A stretch of 64,000 bases of DNA, taken from NCBI RefSeq assembly GCF_022921095.1, contig NZ_CP095053.1, positions 2,584,501 to 2,648,500 on the forward strand, read 5' to 3'. Below the pieces are notes generated by a model. That model did not search any database. It worked only from the letters and a program-made list of their open reading frames with translations, and was not told where the DNA came from. Of the stretch, positions 50,301-58,698 are shown piece by piece; the first letter of the stretch is position 1; each line of letters begins with the position of its first letter. The DNA comes from Hymenobacter aerilatus (GTDB taxonomy: Bacteria > Bacteroidota > Bacteroidia > Cytophagales > Hymenobacteraceae). The position numbers and the translations under genes were made by a program.

Positions 50301-52424
50301 GCTACCCTGGCGCACCAGCACTAGGCGCTTGGCACCATTGCCGCCCGTTAGGCGCAGCTGCACCGAGGTGCTGGTTACCTGCGTGGCCACGAGCGTGGGC
50401 TGCGTGGTAGGCTCGGTAGCCAGTGCTACGGCGGCAGTTGTGAAGGCAAACTCCTCGCCGTAGGCTGTGCTCACAGCCGTAGTGGCATAGGCGCGCACGT
50501 AGTAGGTAGTGCCAGGCAGCAGGTCGCGGAGCACGCTTGTGAAGGTGCTGGCTTCGGTGCTGTCCACTGTGCTGTTGGTGCCCAGGGTAGGGTTCACCTC
50601 CGTACCCCACACCACACCACGGGCCGTTACGGAGCTGCCGCCGTCGTTGGCGATGGTGCCGCCAGTAGTGGCAGTGGTAGTCGTGATGGCCGCTACGGCC
50701 GTGGTGCTCAGCGTGGCCGGGTATACAGGCGCCGTGCCGGTGCCGCTTATTGCCACGGCCTGTGCCGGCTGGCCAGTGCTGGTTACGGGGATAGAGGTCT
50801 GATACGCTTGCGCCGCCGTGGGGGCAAAACGCACATCAATGGTGGTATTGCCCACCGTGCCACCGGCAGGAGCCAGCGAAATGGTGCAGCAAGCAAATGG
50901 ATTGCTACCCGTGCGAATCTCAACGCCCGCCGGGGGCGTGAGCAGGATGGGACTCGTGAGGCCACTGCCACTCACCGTAAACGACTGGCCCGCCGAAGCG
51001 CCGCCCGCTACCACGCTGCCGAAATCGGTTAGGGTAGTAGCCGACACGGTTAGCTGGGGCTGTGGGGCTGTTAAGGTGATGGTGATGGGGGCGCTAGTGC
51101 CGGTTACATTGCCGCAGTCGGTAGTGGCCTGGGCCACTATATAATAGGTGCCCGCGCCAGGGAAATCGGAGCCGCTTACGCGGTAGGTAGCCGTGGTGGC
51201 ATCGCCAAGAGGCGTGAACGGACCGGCTGGGCTGGTGCCGTACAGCCAGTTGACGGTAGAAGGCGCAGCAGCCGTGGCCGTCAGCAGCGTACCGGTGCCC
51301 GTAGTAGCCAGCGTTTGGCTGCCTGCGGGCGTTACTGTTACAGTGTTGGTAGCCGGGGCCAGGGTCACCGTCAGGTCGGTGCCGTTGTTGGTGCCGAGCG
51401 TAGCCGGAGCGTCGCTCACCACCCGAATGCGGTAGCCGGTGCCGCTAGGCGTGCCGGCTGGCAGCACCGCCGAGATGGGCGAGCTGCTACCCGTGCCGAT
51501 GATGTTGGCAGTGGTATTCGTCGGGAATACGCCATTGGCATTCGACAGCTGCGCCTTAAACGAGCCACTGAACGTGCCCGTAGCGGTGAAAGGCACCTCA
51601 AACGCGGCGCTGCTGGCGCTGGCGGTCAGGCAGTAGGACCCAGCATAGGCCGAAGGCGTGGTGCTGATGCTAGCTGTGGGTGTAGGGGTAGTACCGCCAG
51701 CCAGGGTAGGCGTCAGTACCAAATCATCCAGACCAATACCTTGGGCATTGGAGCTACCCCCTACCCCCAGGTAGGTCCAGCGCAGGTAGTAGGTAGCGTT
51801 GGCGGGCAGGTTGAGGCCCGTGAGCGTCAGCTGCTTAGTTTCCGAAACAGGTGGGTAGTGGTAGGCGTTGGTGCCGGCCGGCAGGCTCACAGTGGCGGAT
51901 TGCGCTTCCCAGGTCACGCCATCAGCACTTACAAAAAACTGCCACTCAAATGCGCGAGTGTTGGTGCGGTATTTCTCCACCGCAAACTCTACCCCCAGAT
52001 CCTGAATGGTGGTACCAGACGTATTTTGCACGGCCAGCAGCACGTGGCGCGGCGCCGTGTAGGTGCCACTGGCCAAGAAGCCAATGGCGCGGTCCGACGA
52101 CGAAGCTGCTGCCCCGAAATTGTAAGTTCCGCCCGAAGTGAAGTTGTTGCCGTTGGCGGCCTGCGTGAAGGCCGTGTAGTTGTTGGCGCTGGTGTAGGTA
52201 GGCGCAGCTTCGGCCGAGAATGTGAAGCCAGCCGGTAGCACGCCAGCCGCCGTGGTGCCCAGGCTGTTGAAATCAACCGTGGTAGCGGTACCGGCGAGAG
52301 GCAGCTGGGCCTGCGCCGGCAGAGCTAGGCTGCCCAGCGCTGTGGCCGCCACCAGCGTGCGGAGGCGCCCCAGCAGGTGCTGCGCAGGTCGCCGAAAAGA
52401 GGAAAGGGTAAAACGTGTATCCAT
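47358..52424 (-). CDS. Giant secreted protein with two CBM3-like domains and type IX sorting domain
   Basis: Protein of 1688 residues. The start at 52424 gives a signal peptide ending in LALPAQAQ. The order is: an N-terminal beta-sandwich (about 45-240); Ig-like domains; a choice-of-anchor-like domain (FGSVVAGGASAGQSFTVSG); an Fn3-like domain (LLPGTTYYVRAYATTA); a lectin-like segment; and a PKD domain (FAWDVDGDGKTDYTT). Two tandem domains (about 1285-1432 and 1436-1582) match cellulose-binding CBM3, each ending like FYKQDWTNFNEADDYSY and YRNGQLVGGVEP. The type A sorting domain (SYPNPFSDETQLTF to VKLVRR) closes the chain. No catalytic domain is recognised. It is the second gene after the endonuclease (42-base gap). 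Confidence 0.9.
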   Translation of the reverse strand: MDTRFTLSSFRRPAQHLLGRLRTLVAATALGSLALPAQAQLPLAGTATTVDFNSLGTTAAGVLPAGFTFSAEAAPTYTSANNYTAFTQAANGNNFTSGGTYNFGAAASSSDRAIGFLASGTYTAPRHVLLAVQNTSGTTIQDLGVEFAVEKYRTNTRAFEWQFFVSADGVTWEAQSATVSLPAGTNAYHYPPVSETKQLTLTGLNLPANATYYLRWTYLGVGGSSNAQGIGLDDLVLTPTLAGGTTPTPTASISTTPSAYAGSYCLTASASSAAFEVPFTATGTFSGSFKAQLSNANGVFPTNTTANIIGTGSSSPISAVLPAGTPSGTGYRIRVVSDAPATLGTNNGTDLTVTLAPATNTVTVTPAGSQTLATTGTGTLLTATAAAPSTVNWLYGTSPAGPFTPLGDATTATYRVSGSDFPGAGTYYIVAQATTDCGNVTGTSAPITITLTAPQPQLTVSATTLTDFGSVVAGGASAGQSFTVSGSGLTSPILLTPPAGVEIRTGSNPFACCTISLAPAGGTVGNTTIDVRFAPTAAQAYQTSIPVTSTGQPAQAVAISGTGTAPVYPATLSTTAVAAITTTTATTGGTIANDGGSSVTARGVVWGTEVNPTLGTNSTVDSTEASTFTSVLRDLLPGTTYYVRAYATTAVSTAYGEEFAFTTAAVALATEPTTQPTLVATQVTSTSVQLRLTGGNGAKRLVLVRQGSTVDALPTDATTYTANAAFGQGSQVGTGNYVVYSGNADSVLVTGLRPATSYAFAAVAFNDNGTPFAENYLTTAPATLEQTTPAAPAQLLLVENFEYPVGTLLTANNWTAHSGAGSRSLTVVTPSLSYPGYDASNIGNATALTGSGEDVNRQFAPVYARTPVYASFLVNVSNATTTGDYFLHLGPANLGSAFRPRVFVRRSGTGKLQFGISGSGAPTYTTTEYELNTTYQLVVKYMFDESGNVSQLFINPAADAEPATANISVSEAGTSSPSDIGTLALRQGSSSPALVIDGIRVGTTYRTVQTGTTCETPQPTFAATTVCVGTATAFTSTSTVVEDNATFAWDVDGDGKTDYTTKGAFTHTYAAAGTYQTTLTITQGTCTNTYTQAVTVRALPTATLAGTATVCAGESTTLTVHLTGAAPWTVSYQPEGGSATTLTVTADQVNAEGNYLLTVQPAATTTYRLTAVSDANCTGLTPTGTATVIVNTPPVVTVPTVAPVSAAYGQTGASVAFAATATGSPAPVLTYSIVRNGTATAITSPYTFPVGTTTVTATATNSCGTVSETFAVTVQATAASLSVLHLDADRQLTNNAIKPYLQLRNESSTAIPYQQLTVRYWLTAENYAAMQGAVDYAQLGTGSVQLRYVPLTEPRQGAFGYMEYSFSAAAGNLAAGASSGPIQARFYKQDWTNFNEADDYSYANNSAYTKNARITVYRNGQLVGGVEPAPVAATRNLRVYVQNTSSSTTTNTISTTLQVRNEGNTPAAYQDLTVRYWLSPEGTAALLSAVDYAQLGNNNVRLVTGRSGTQTYAEVRFSAALGTFAPLSSTGNIQYRLYKQDWSAFQHTNDYSYQAKGNAILENARVTVYLQGQLVYGTEPAGALAASATSTALTVAEEGSASAAVALRSYPNPFSDETQLTFTLDQDQAYTLAIYDVSGRLVQQLPTGKANAGQPVHVTWQPAGLPAGVYLARLTTANGVQQVKLVRR

Positions 52425-52466
52425 AGAAAAGCGGCCGGGCCGCAACAAATCGTAAGAAATAGAGGA

Positions 52467-53801
52467 TTAGTTGGTGGGGCCGTTGTCTACTTTCGCTTCC
52501 ACCACGGCCTGCACCTCCAGGGGTAGGGCTGAGAGCAGATCCAAGCCCGTGGCGGCCTCAATGGCATCCACGGACGTGCGGTAGTCGCCCCACTGCTCGC
52601 TGATGGAGTTGGTATTGGGCGTATCGATGGCAATGATGCGGGTAGCGGCCGTGATGCGAGCCACGTCGTTATCGCCCACTGGCAAAATCACAATCACCTT
52701 CCACACGCGGTTAGGCACCGTCACGCGACCCTGGTCGACGGTATTCGTAACGCCACCGTTGCTGCCCGTGCCGCCTACCCCGTAGCTGCCCATTATCACA
52801 TACACCTCGTTATCAGGCAAAAACGTGCGAGTATAATTCTCCAGGTTGGCCCATGTTTTCTGGTTGTTGTTGGGCGCCTGCGGAATCATGTTTGTCATCA
52901 GGAACGTGGCCGAGTTGTTTTCGCGCGTCGAAGTGCGGTCGGCCGAAGGGCAGTTGTGGCCTCGGTCAAAACCCGAGCCCGTGTAGCTGCTCGACTGCAC
53001 CTGGTACCAGCCATCGGGCAGGCTAGTGTCGTTGCGGAAGTTATCCTGCCGACCCACACTACCGCGGTCTGAGGCATCGAGGTGCCAGCTCACCCAGTTG
53101 GGCGTGCCCCGGTCGCGGCTATACGACACGGCGTACTGTGGCTTGTCGAGCAGGTAGTTATTGGGGTAGCTGGGGTCGGCCGTGGCCCCGCTGGGGTTAC
53201 CCAGCGCCAGGTGCGAGTTGTCTTCCGACGGCGCCGTAACGCCGAAGGGCGTCACCGCAAAATCGTCGATGTTTAGCCGCGCCGCGCCGCCCGAGGTTTT
53301 GCGAATCTCAAACTTAACCGCGCCCGGAATATTCACCGTAAACGCCGCGGCCTGTAAGGTGCTAGTGGTGGTGAATACCGTGCCGCCTACCTTGGTCCAC
53401 TTGTCGCAGTTGCAGGCGGTTTGGGGCTGGGCCCACAGTTCCCAGCTGCTGCTGGCATCGGTACCGTAGAGCGCGTGTTGCACCGTAACGGTAGCGGCCC
53501 CGTTGGACAGGAAAAACTGCATGGTGAGGCGCCCGGCCTGTTGCAGGCGGATGGCCTGCGCGCCATTTTTATGGTCGGCCTCAGAGGTTCCCGTTACAGC
53601 ATCGGTGAGCAGCCAGGCACCCGAGGGAAATGTTACTTCTCCGGCTAGGTACGCGGGTTTCGTGCCCGTATCGAAGGTTTCTTGCGTCGCGCCCGTGGGT
53701 GCGGGCGTGGTTTGCCCCAGCACATGCGATGTGGGTAGGGCAAAGTAAGACAAGAGGAGCAGCCTCGAAAGGCGGTTTCCCCAGCGTAAAAGTGTTGGCA
53801 T
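52467..53801 (-). CDS. Secreted DNA/RNA non-specific endonuclease (NUC1 family)
   Basis: Protein of 444 residues with a signal peptide (LLLLSYFALPTSHVLGQ). The N-terminal half (about 30-190) is a beta-sandwich like those in extracellular hydrolases (FEIRKTSGGAARLNIDDFAV). The C-terminal half is the beta-beta-alpha-metal nuclease. The catalytic motif DRGH lies in SGFDRGHNCPSADRT, and the metal-binding Asn in FLMTNMIPQAPNNNQKTW. It acts on nucleic acids outside the cell, perhaps for phosphate or nucleotide scavenging. No type IX sorting domain is seen. The start at 53801 is chosen over 53822 for its signal peptide. Confidence 0.93.
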   Translation of the reverse strand: MPTLLRWGNRLSRLLLLSYFALPTSHVLGQTTPAPTGATQETFDTGTKPAYLAGEVTFPSGAWLLTDAVTGTSEADHKNGAQAIRLQQAGRLTMQFFLSNGAATVTVQHALYGTDASSSWELWAQPQTACNCDKWTKVGGTVFTTTSTLQAAAFTVNIPGAVKFEIRKTSGGAARLNIDDFAVTPFGVTAPSEDNSHLALGNPSGATADPSYPNNYLLDKPQYAVSYSRDRGTPNWVSWHLDASDRGSVGRQDNFRNDTSLPDGWYQVQSSSYTGSGFDRGHNCPSADRTSTRENNSATFLMTNMIPQAPNNNQKTWANLENYTRTFLPDNEVYVIMGSYGVGGTGSNGGVTNTVDQGRVTVPNRVWKVIVILPVGDNDVARITAATRIIAIDTPNTNSISEQWGDYRTSVDAIEAATGLDLLSALPLEVQAVVEAKVDNGPTN

Positions 53802-54371
53802 GAAGTAGATAAAAGGGTCCAAAACAGCCTCCTACTGGTAGGGGCACAATACAGCGCACAAAGCTACGATGCGCAGTAGGATCCTATCATCACCAAATTG
53901 TTAAATATTGAAATTATGTACAAATGATTACTTATATAATAATATTTATACAACCTACTTCAATAATAGCTTATCAGCTGTTCCTTTTTAACTGGTTCAC
54001 TTTAGATGGCACGCTAATAAATTTCATATTACTTATATCCTATAACATCATAAAGCATCCATTCACGCATTTTCTTACTAATTAATTATTTTACTAATCT
54101 CGCTTATACCTCCGCTTCCACCTGACAAGATAAATTGCACTCTACCTCTCCCTTTCAACTAAACGCCGATAGGCCTACTCTATTTCCTCGCTTTCCCCTA
54201 AAAAGCTATTACCCTACGGATTCCATCCTGTTTGTATCGCCCACCAGGTTTTTGATATGGGAGTTGATTCTAGTGTTTGCACCGTCATACTGTGCGGAAA
54301 TGCCACATACGCTGTATTGATTAAAGAAAAACGATACATTAGAATACATTCTCACGCAGACTTCCTACAGG
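53802..54371. other. AT-rich intergenic region
   Basis: 570 bases without a recognised gene, markedly AT-rich from about 53880 to 54200. TAGCTTTG (53866-53859, minus strand) is a good -7 box for the endonuclease unit. I see no RNA gene. A short open frame at 54135-54320 lacks coding character. Confidence 0.5.
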
Positions 54372-54884
54372 ATGCTAGAGTTCAAAGAGACGCAAAAAAT
54401 GACTCAGTGGTGGTTGTGGCTCCTATTAGCGGGGGTTGTTGGAATTTGGGTTTGGGGCATTACGCAACAAATTATTCTGGGCCATCCTTTTGGCAACCAT
54501 CCTATGTCGAATACGGGGTTGCTAGTATCCGCCATCTTCCCTCTAGCTATTGTTGCCTTTTTTTACTCTCTCACCCTCACCACCACCGTCAATGCGCAAG
54601 GAATCCGGCTGCACTACGCACCACTGACTAGTACGCAGCTGATTTGGGATGACATTCGAGAGGCTGAGGTTGTCCGCTACCGGTTTGTAGGATACGGCAT
54701 CAGAGCCTCCCCAACCTACGGCATGGTATACAATGCAAAAGGCAACACCGGCTTATTAATTCATAAAAAGAACGGAGAGAAGTTTTTACTTGGCACGCAG
54801 CAGCCCGAACGCCTCATGCAAACAGTAAATCATTTTATTTCAATCGATTATACTAGCCCCAAAGTATCAACTCCTAGTGTCTGA
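54372..54884 (+). CDS. Membrane protein of unknown function (two TM plus PH-like domain)
   Basis: Protein of 170 residues with two transmembrane helices (about 13-33, WWLWLLLAGVVGIWVWGI, and 47-67, LLVSAIFPLAIVAFFYSL). A soluble beta-rich C-terminal domain follows, including GIRLHYAPLTSTQLIWDDIREAEVVRY, GLLIHKKNGEKFLLGTQQPERLMQTV. The latter pattern is typical of bacterial PH-like (bPH) domains. GC is lower than the chromosome average. No close function is known. A long imperfect hairpin (54919-54994) separates it from the convergent permease gene. Confidence 0.7.
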   Translation: MLEFKETQKMTQWWLWLLLAGVVGIWVWGITQQIILGHPFGNHPMSNTGLLVSAIFPLAIVAFFYSLTLTTTVNAQGIRLHYAPLTSTQLIWDDIREAEVVRYRFVGYGIRASPTYGMVYNAKGNTGLLIHKKNGEKFLLGTQQPERLMQTVNHFISIDYTSPKVSTPSV

Positions 54885-54981
54885 TGCGGACCAATTTCTG
54901 CCAAGTCAGGAGAAAAAAGCACTGCCTTTGATCCGCTTGTGCGTTGACCGGTCCAGCGTCTGCGTCAGGCCGACCAGCGGA

Positions 54982-56364
54982 TTAGCGCAGTGCCACTGGC
55001 CGCGCCCGGAGCAGCCACCACCCAATGCTTCCTACCACTATTGTGCTGATGAGCAGCTTCCACAATCCTTGCACAGCCGTGGGGGTTTCGGAGGTGCTGG
55101 TGAAGGTATGAATAGGCTCGCCGGCGTAGTCGGCGTGGGTGAAGGGCGTTTTGTTGAACAGGAAGGGGTAGTAGTAGGCCCGCAATGCATCGTGGTAGCG
55201 CACCACACTCTGCTGAAAGGCCAGGTGGGTAGGCAGGTCGGAGCCAGCCAGGGCGTTGAGGCTGGTTTGTACATTGACAGCCGGTGACAGCCAGTTAAGT
55301 TGTTCTACCAACTCGTAGCGCTGGCGCAGACCAGAGGTATAGGCAGCAGCCAGGGGCTGCACCGATTGGTCGCCGAGGTGCTGGAAGGCGTAGTACCAGC
55401 GCCACACGAAGCGCTCCTTGATGGTCGTTGTATCGCGCCACTGGGGGTAGAGCGCAAAAAAGCGGTTCATGGTTTCGGCCTTGGGCTTGTCCCAGCCGCC
55501 GTGGATTTCCTCGCGCTGCTTCACCGTTAGCTCGATACCCTGGGGTACGGGGCGCTTCGCAGCTACGTACACGTTCAGCAGACCGGGTACCAGCACCAAT
55601 AGCAGAAGCCATAGCCCCACCATCGCCACCGCATTGAAAGCCGACGGCCGCTGCCACGCCGTGACCACCAGCGCTACCCCAAACCAGAACAGGCAGTACA
55701 GCGTCACCAAAGCCAGCCACAGCCCTACCCGAGCATCGAGCGGCACCTGCGCCCACCCCATTGCCACCGCCGACAGCAACCACGCCAGCCCAAGCACCAG
55801 CCCAAGCCGAAACGTGAGCTTGGCCCCTACCACCACGCCAGCCGACACTGGCTGCGCCAGTAGCAACGGCAGAATTCCCTGCTCCCGCTCGCTCGACAAC
55901 AGATTAAAACACAAGGCAATAATCAGCAGCGGAAATAAATAGACCAGCACAAAGGCCAAGTCGAAGTTACCGCTGAGCATTTTGGTGGGATTTACGTTTT
56001 CGGCGGCGTAGAGCTGGCCTTGCAGGCCCAGCAGCCGCAGCTTCACGTAGGAGGGGTTCACGTCGCGCTGACCCAACGAGAGGCTCGCCCAAGGTAGCGG
56101 GTGGTGCACGGCGAAGGTGGTGTGATAGTAGCCAATGTTGCCGGCGTCTTCGGGTTCCGGGAACTTGGCTTTCAACTCCTCCACGTTGTGGCGGGCCAGG
56201 GTAGGCAGCTCGGCCAAGTGCTGGCGCTGCCGGTTTATTTCGGTGGTGCCGTAGTAGATGCCGTAGAGCCCCACCAGCAGCACCAAGCCCGTGAGGACCA
56301 CAAGGCCTTTGGCGGCCCTGAAGTGCCGCCATTCGTACTGTACTAAAATCCAAAAAATCTTCAT
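54982..56364 (-). CDS. ABC-2 type permease, DUF3526 (second permease)
   Basis: Integral membrane protein of 460 residues with six or more hydrophobic segments, for example LVVLTGLVLLVGLYGIYYG and LAFVLVYLFPLLIIALCFNLLSS. The ABC-2 signature SSEREQGILPLLLAQPVSAG follows the second. A large extracytoplasmic loop lies between TM1 and TM2. It starts 4 bases after the previous permease stop, so the two likely form a heterodimer. The start at 56364 (MKIFWILVQYEWRHF) is preferred to 56391. Confidence 0.88.
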   Translation of the reverse strand: MKIFWILVQYEWRHFRAAKGLVVLTGLVLLVGLYGIYYGTTEINRQRQHLAELPTLARHNVEELKAKFPEPEDAGNIGYYHTTFAVHHPLPWASLSLGQRDVNPSYVKLRLLGLQGQLYAAENVNPTKMLSGNFDLAFVLVYLFPLLIIALCFNLLSSEREQGILPLLLAQPVSAGVVVGAKLTFRLGLVLGLAWLLSAVAMGWAQVPLDARVGLWLALVTLYCLFWFGVALVVTAWQRPSAFNAVAMVGLWLLLLVLVPGLLNVYVAAKRPVPQGIELTVKQREEIHGGWDKPKAETMNRFFALYPQWRDTTTIKERFVWRWYYAFQHLGDQSVQPLAAAYTSGLRQRYELVEQLNWLSPAVNVQTSLNALAGSDLPTHLAFQQSVVRYHDALRAYYYPFLFNKTPFTHADYAGEPIHTFTSTSETPTAVQGLWKLLISTIVVGSIGWWLLRARPVALR

Positions 56365-56368
56365 CAGC

Positions 56369-57787
56369 CTATACCACAGGAGTTTTGTCAATTACTTTCA
56401 GGCCAAGCCAGCTCAGCCCCACAGCCCACAGCAGCAAGGCCAGCGCGGGCAGCAACAGGTAGCCTAGCGCCCAGCCCACAGGCGGCGCCTGGTAGGCGAA
56501 GGTGGGAATGGCCTGCCAGGTAGCAGCATCTAGCTTGCGCTCTTTGTCGCCGTAGCCCATGCTGGCCTGCAAGCCGTTGAGGCGTTGCACTAGCTGATAG
56601 CGGTAGTCCTCGGCGGCCTGCTGGAAGTGCACATAATGGGCAAAATCGGAGCCGGCTAGGCCCATCGACAGCGGCCGGATGGCCTGGTAAGGGTTTAGCA
56701 GCCCAACCCAGTTGGAAATGGCGTTTTGGCGCTCGTAGGTGCCGGTAAGGTCGGCGAAGTGCTGTTGGTATACCTTGCTGGTATAAGCCTCGCTCTCGGC
56801 CATTGCCAGACCGCCCACACTCACGGGTAGTTTTTCTTCAGAATCGACGCCGTACTGTTTCAGCAGGTTGGCTTTGAGGGCGGCCGTGCGTTGGTCCTGC
56901 GGGTCGTGGCCGTTGATGCCCTTTTGCGCCGCTTCGTGCACGTCGGCGTCCATTTGGGCTTTGGTGACGGTGGGGAACAGGGTAGCACCCAAGTTGGCCG
57001 TGGCCTTGGGTAGGATGATGCAGCCCAGCATCCAGCAGCCCAGCAGCAGCACCAGCGCCGAGCGTCCGTGCCGCTGCCGCGCCGACACCACCACTGCGCC
57101 TACTATCCACAGGAAGAAATACACCGCGTAGCTCACCACAAAAAGGGCCAGCCGCACCCACACATCGGCGTTGTGGACAAACGTTTCTTCTCCAAACAAC
57201 AGCCACGCGGCCAGCGCCAATGCTGGCCCTACCACCAGCACCACAGCGCGGCCATAGCCCGCAATCTTCCCCCACGCCACTCGCCGCAGCGGCACGCCCT
57301 GACTTACAAGTAACTTGAGCGTGCCGGTTTCGTGCTCCTCTGTGAAAGCGCTGAAACACAGAAAAATAATGAGCAACGGTACCAGCACTTGCAGCACAAA
57401 CGCCACCGTCAGCTCCCCAAACCGAATGAGCGAACCCGACTGCTGAGCCTGACTGAAGTTGACGCTGTTCTGCTGGTGGGCCTCCAAGTACACCGACGCG
57501 CCGGTGAATGAGTCCAGCCCCGCATCCAAAAAGCTCAGACCCGAACGCGGCCGGAAGGCAAACGAGCCGTAGTGTGCTACCCGGTGCGGGTGGCGGTTGG
57601 GCTGGTGGTGAAACTGGTCGTTGACGGTTTGCTGGGCTACCATGCGTTCCTGTTGCAAGGTGCGGTAACTGGCCCGTCCTACCAGCGTGGCCGCCAGCAG
57701 CAGCGCCAGCAGCAACACGCTCAGCACCACAAAGCGCCGGTCGCGCAGGGTACTCACGAATTCTTTTTGGGCAATGCTCTGTATCAT
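56369..57787 (-). CDS. ABC-2 type permease, DUF3526 (first permease)
   Basis: Membrane protein of 472 residues, paralogous to the next gene. The N-terminus SIAQKEFVSTLRDRRF and TM1 precede a His-rich external loop (FHHQPNRHPHRVAHYG). The ABC-2 block AFTEEHETGTLKLLVSQGVPL and several C-terminal TM segments follow. It starts 3 bases after the ATPase stop. Related operons in Bacteroidota pair such permeases with TonB receptors. Whether it exports or imports cannot be decided here. Confidence 0.9.
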   Translation of the reverse strand: MIQSIAQKEFVSTLRDRRFVVLSVLLLALLLAATLVGRASYRTLQQERMVAQQTVNDQFHHQPNRHPHRVAHYGSFAFRPRSGLSFLDAGLDSFTGASVYLEAHQQNSVNFSQAQQSGSLIRFGELTVAFVLQVLVPLLIIFLCFSAFTEEHETGTLKLLVSQGVPLRRVAWGKIAGYGRAVVLVVGPALALAAWLLFGEETFVHNADVWVRLALFVVSYAVYFFLWIVGAVVVSARQRHGRSALVLLLGCWMLGCIILPKATANLGATLFPTVTKAQMDADVHEAAQKGINGHDPQDQRTAALKANLLKQYGVDSEEKLPVSVGGLAMAESEAYTSKVYQQHFADLTGTYERQNAISNWVGLLNPYQAIRPLSMGLAGSDFAHYVHFQQAAEDYRYQLVQRLNGLQASMGYGDKERKLDAATWQAIPTFAYQAPPVGWALGYLLLPALALLLWAVGLSWLGLKVIDKTPVV

Positions 57788-57790
57788 GGG

Positions 57791-58498
57791 CTATTGCATA
57801 TAGGTGAGGTAAAGCTGCTCCAGCTCGTTGGCATTCAGCGTGGCGGTGGGGCGCACATCTACTAGCTCGCCCTCGCGCATAATGCCTACCCGTGTGCCTA
57901 CCTCCTTGGCCCGGAAGATGTCGTGAGTGGCCATAAACACGGCCGTGCCTTGCTGGCTCAACTGGCGCAACAGCTCCGAAAACTCGTTGCTGGCTTTAGG
58001 GTCGAGGCCAGAGGTCGGCTCATCGAGCAGCAGCACCTTGGCGTGCTTGGCCACGGCAATGGCAATGCCTACCTTCTGGCGCATGCCTTTGGAGTAGGTG
58101 CCCACGCGGCGTTGCACGGCCTCGGCCGGCAGCCCGGCCTGGGCCAGGTAGGCCAGCAACTCGCTTTCCTTGTAAGAAAAACCCGCTAAGCTGCTGAACA
58201 GCGACAGATTCTCTAGCCCCGTGAGGTGTGGGTAGAGCATCACATTCTCAGGAATGTACGCTAAGTATTGCTTGATTTTGAGCGGGTTGGCCGCCACCTC
58301 CAGCCCGTTGAGGTAGGCCGCCCCGGCCGTAGGCTCAATGAACCCCAGAAACAGGTTGATGGTCGTGCTCTTGCCAGCGCCATTCTGGCCCAGCAGACAG
58401 AACACTTCGCCCGCTTCAATCTGTAGATTCAGTCCGCGCAACGCCAGCTTATCGGGGTATTGCTTGCGCAGGTCTTTGGCTTCGAGGATGTAGGTCAT
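57791..58498 (-). CDS. ABC transporter ATP-binding protein
   Basis: ATPase of 235 residues powering the two DUF3526 permeases. Walker A is GQNGAGKST, the signature YSKGMRQK, Walker B VLLLDEP, with the D-loop SGLDP and the H-loop His in MATHD. All catalytic motifs are intact. It is first in the ABC unit. A long inverted repeat lies between it and the TonB receptor gene, leaving little room for a promoter, so transcription through from the receptor gene is likely. Confidence 0.95.
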   Translation of the reverse strand: MTYILEAKDLRKQYPDKLALRGLNLQIEAGEVFCLLGQNGAGKSTTINLFLGFIEPTAGAAYLNGLEVAANPLKIKQYLAYIPENVMLYPHLTGLENLSLFSSLAGFSYKESELLAYLAQAGLPAEAVQRRVGTYSKGMRQKVGIAIAVAKHAKVLLLDEPTSGLDPKASNEFSELLRQLSQQGTAVFMATHDIFRAKEVGTRVGIMREGELVDVRPTATLNANELEQLYLTYMQ

Positions 58499-58522
58499 AA
58501 GGTTGGTTTATGTTTTAGAGCT

Positions 58523-58678
58523 AGAAGCTAGAACTAGCTCCCCTCCTTTTTTAAGGAGGGGTCGGGGGCGGTAAAGGTCGTCTGGACGATGCTAGAGCTA
58601 GTTTTTAGTTGTCGTTCAATGGGTTTTACCATCCCCTACCCCCTCCTTAAAAAAGGAGGGGAGCTAGTTCTAGCTTCT
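58523..58678. repeat. Long inverted repeat, family E
   Basis: The arms of about 53 bases (58523-58575 and 58624-58678) pair with few mismatches. They contain agaagctagaactagctccc and an inner self-complementary cccctcctttttt/aaaaaaggagggg. It lies between the TonB receptor gene and the ABC ATPase gene on the same strand. The sequence is unrelated to families A-C and resembles family D only in its pyrimidine-rich character. Confidence 0.88.
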
Positions 58679-58698
58679 GACTTCTCAACTTTTAGCTT

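Noticed and set aside
51315..52238. 307-codon open frame on the plus strand
   Set aside because: It is antisense to the CBM3 protein N-terminal region, with an Arg/Gly-rich composition typical of a shadow frame and no signal or motif.
54135..54320. 61-codon plus-strand frame in the AT-rich gap
   Set aside because: It has no recognisable motif, and its composition is like the surrounding non-coding DNA.
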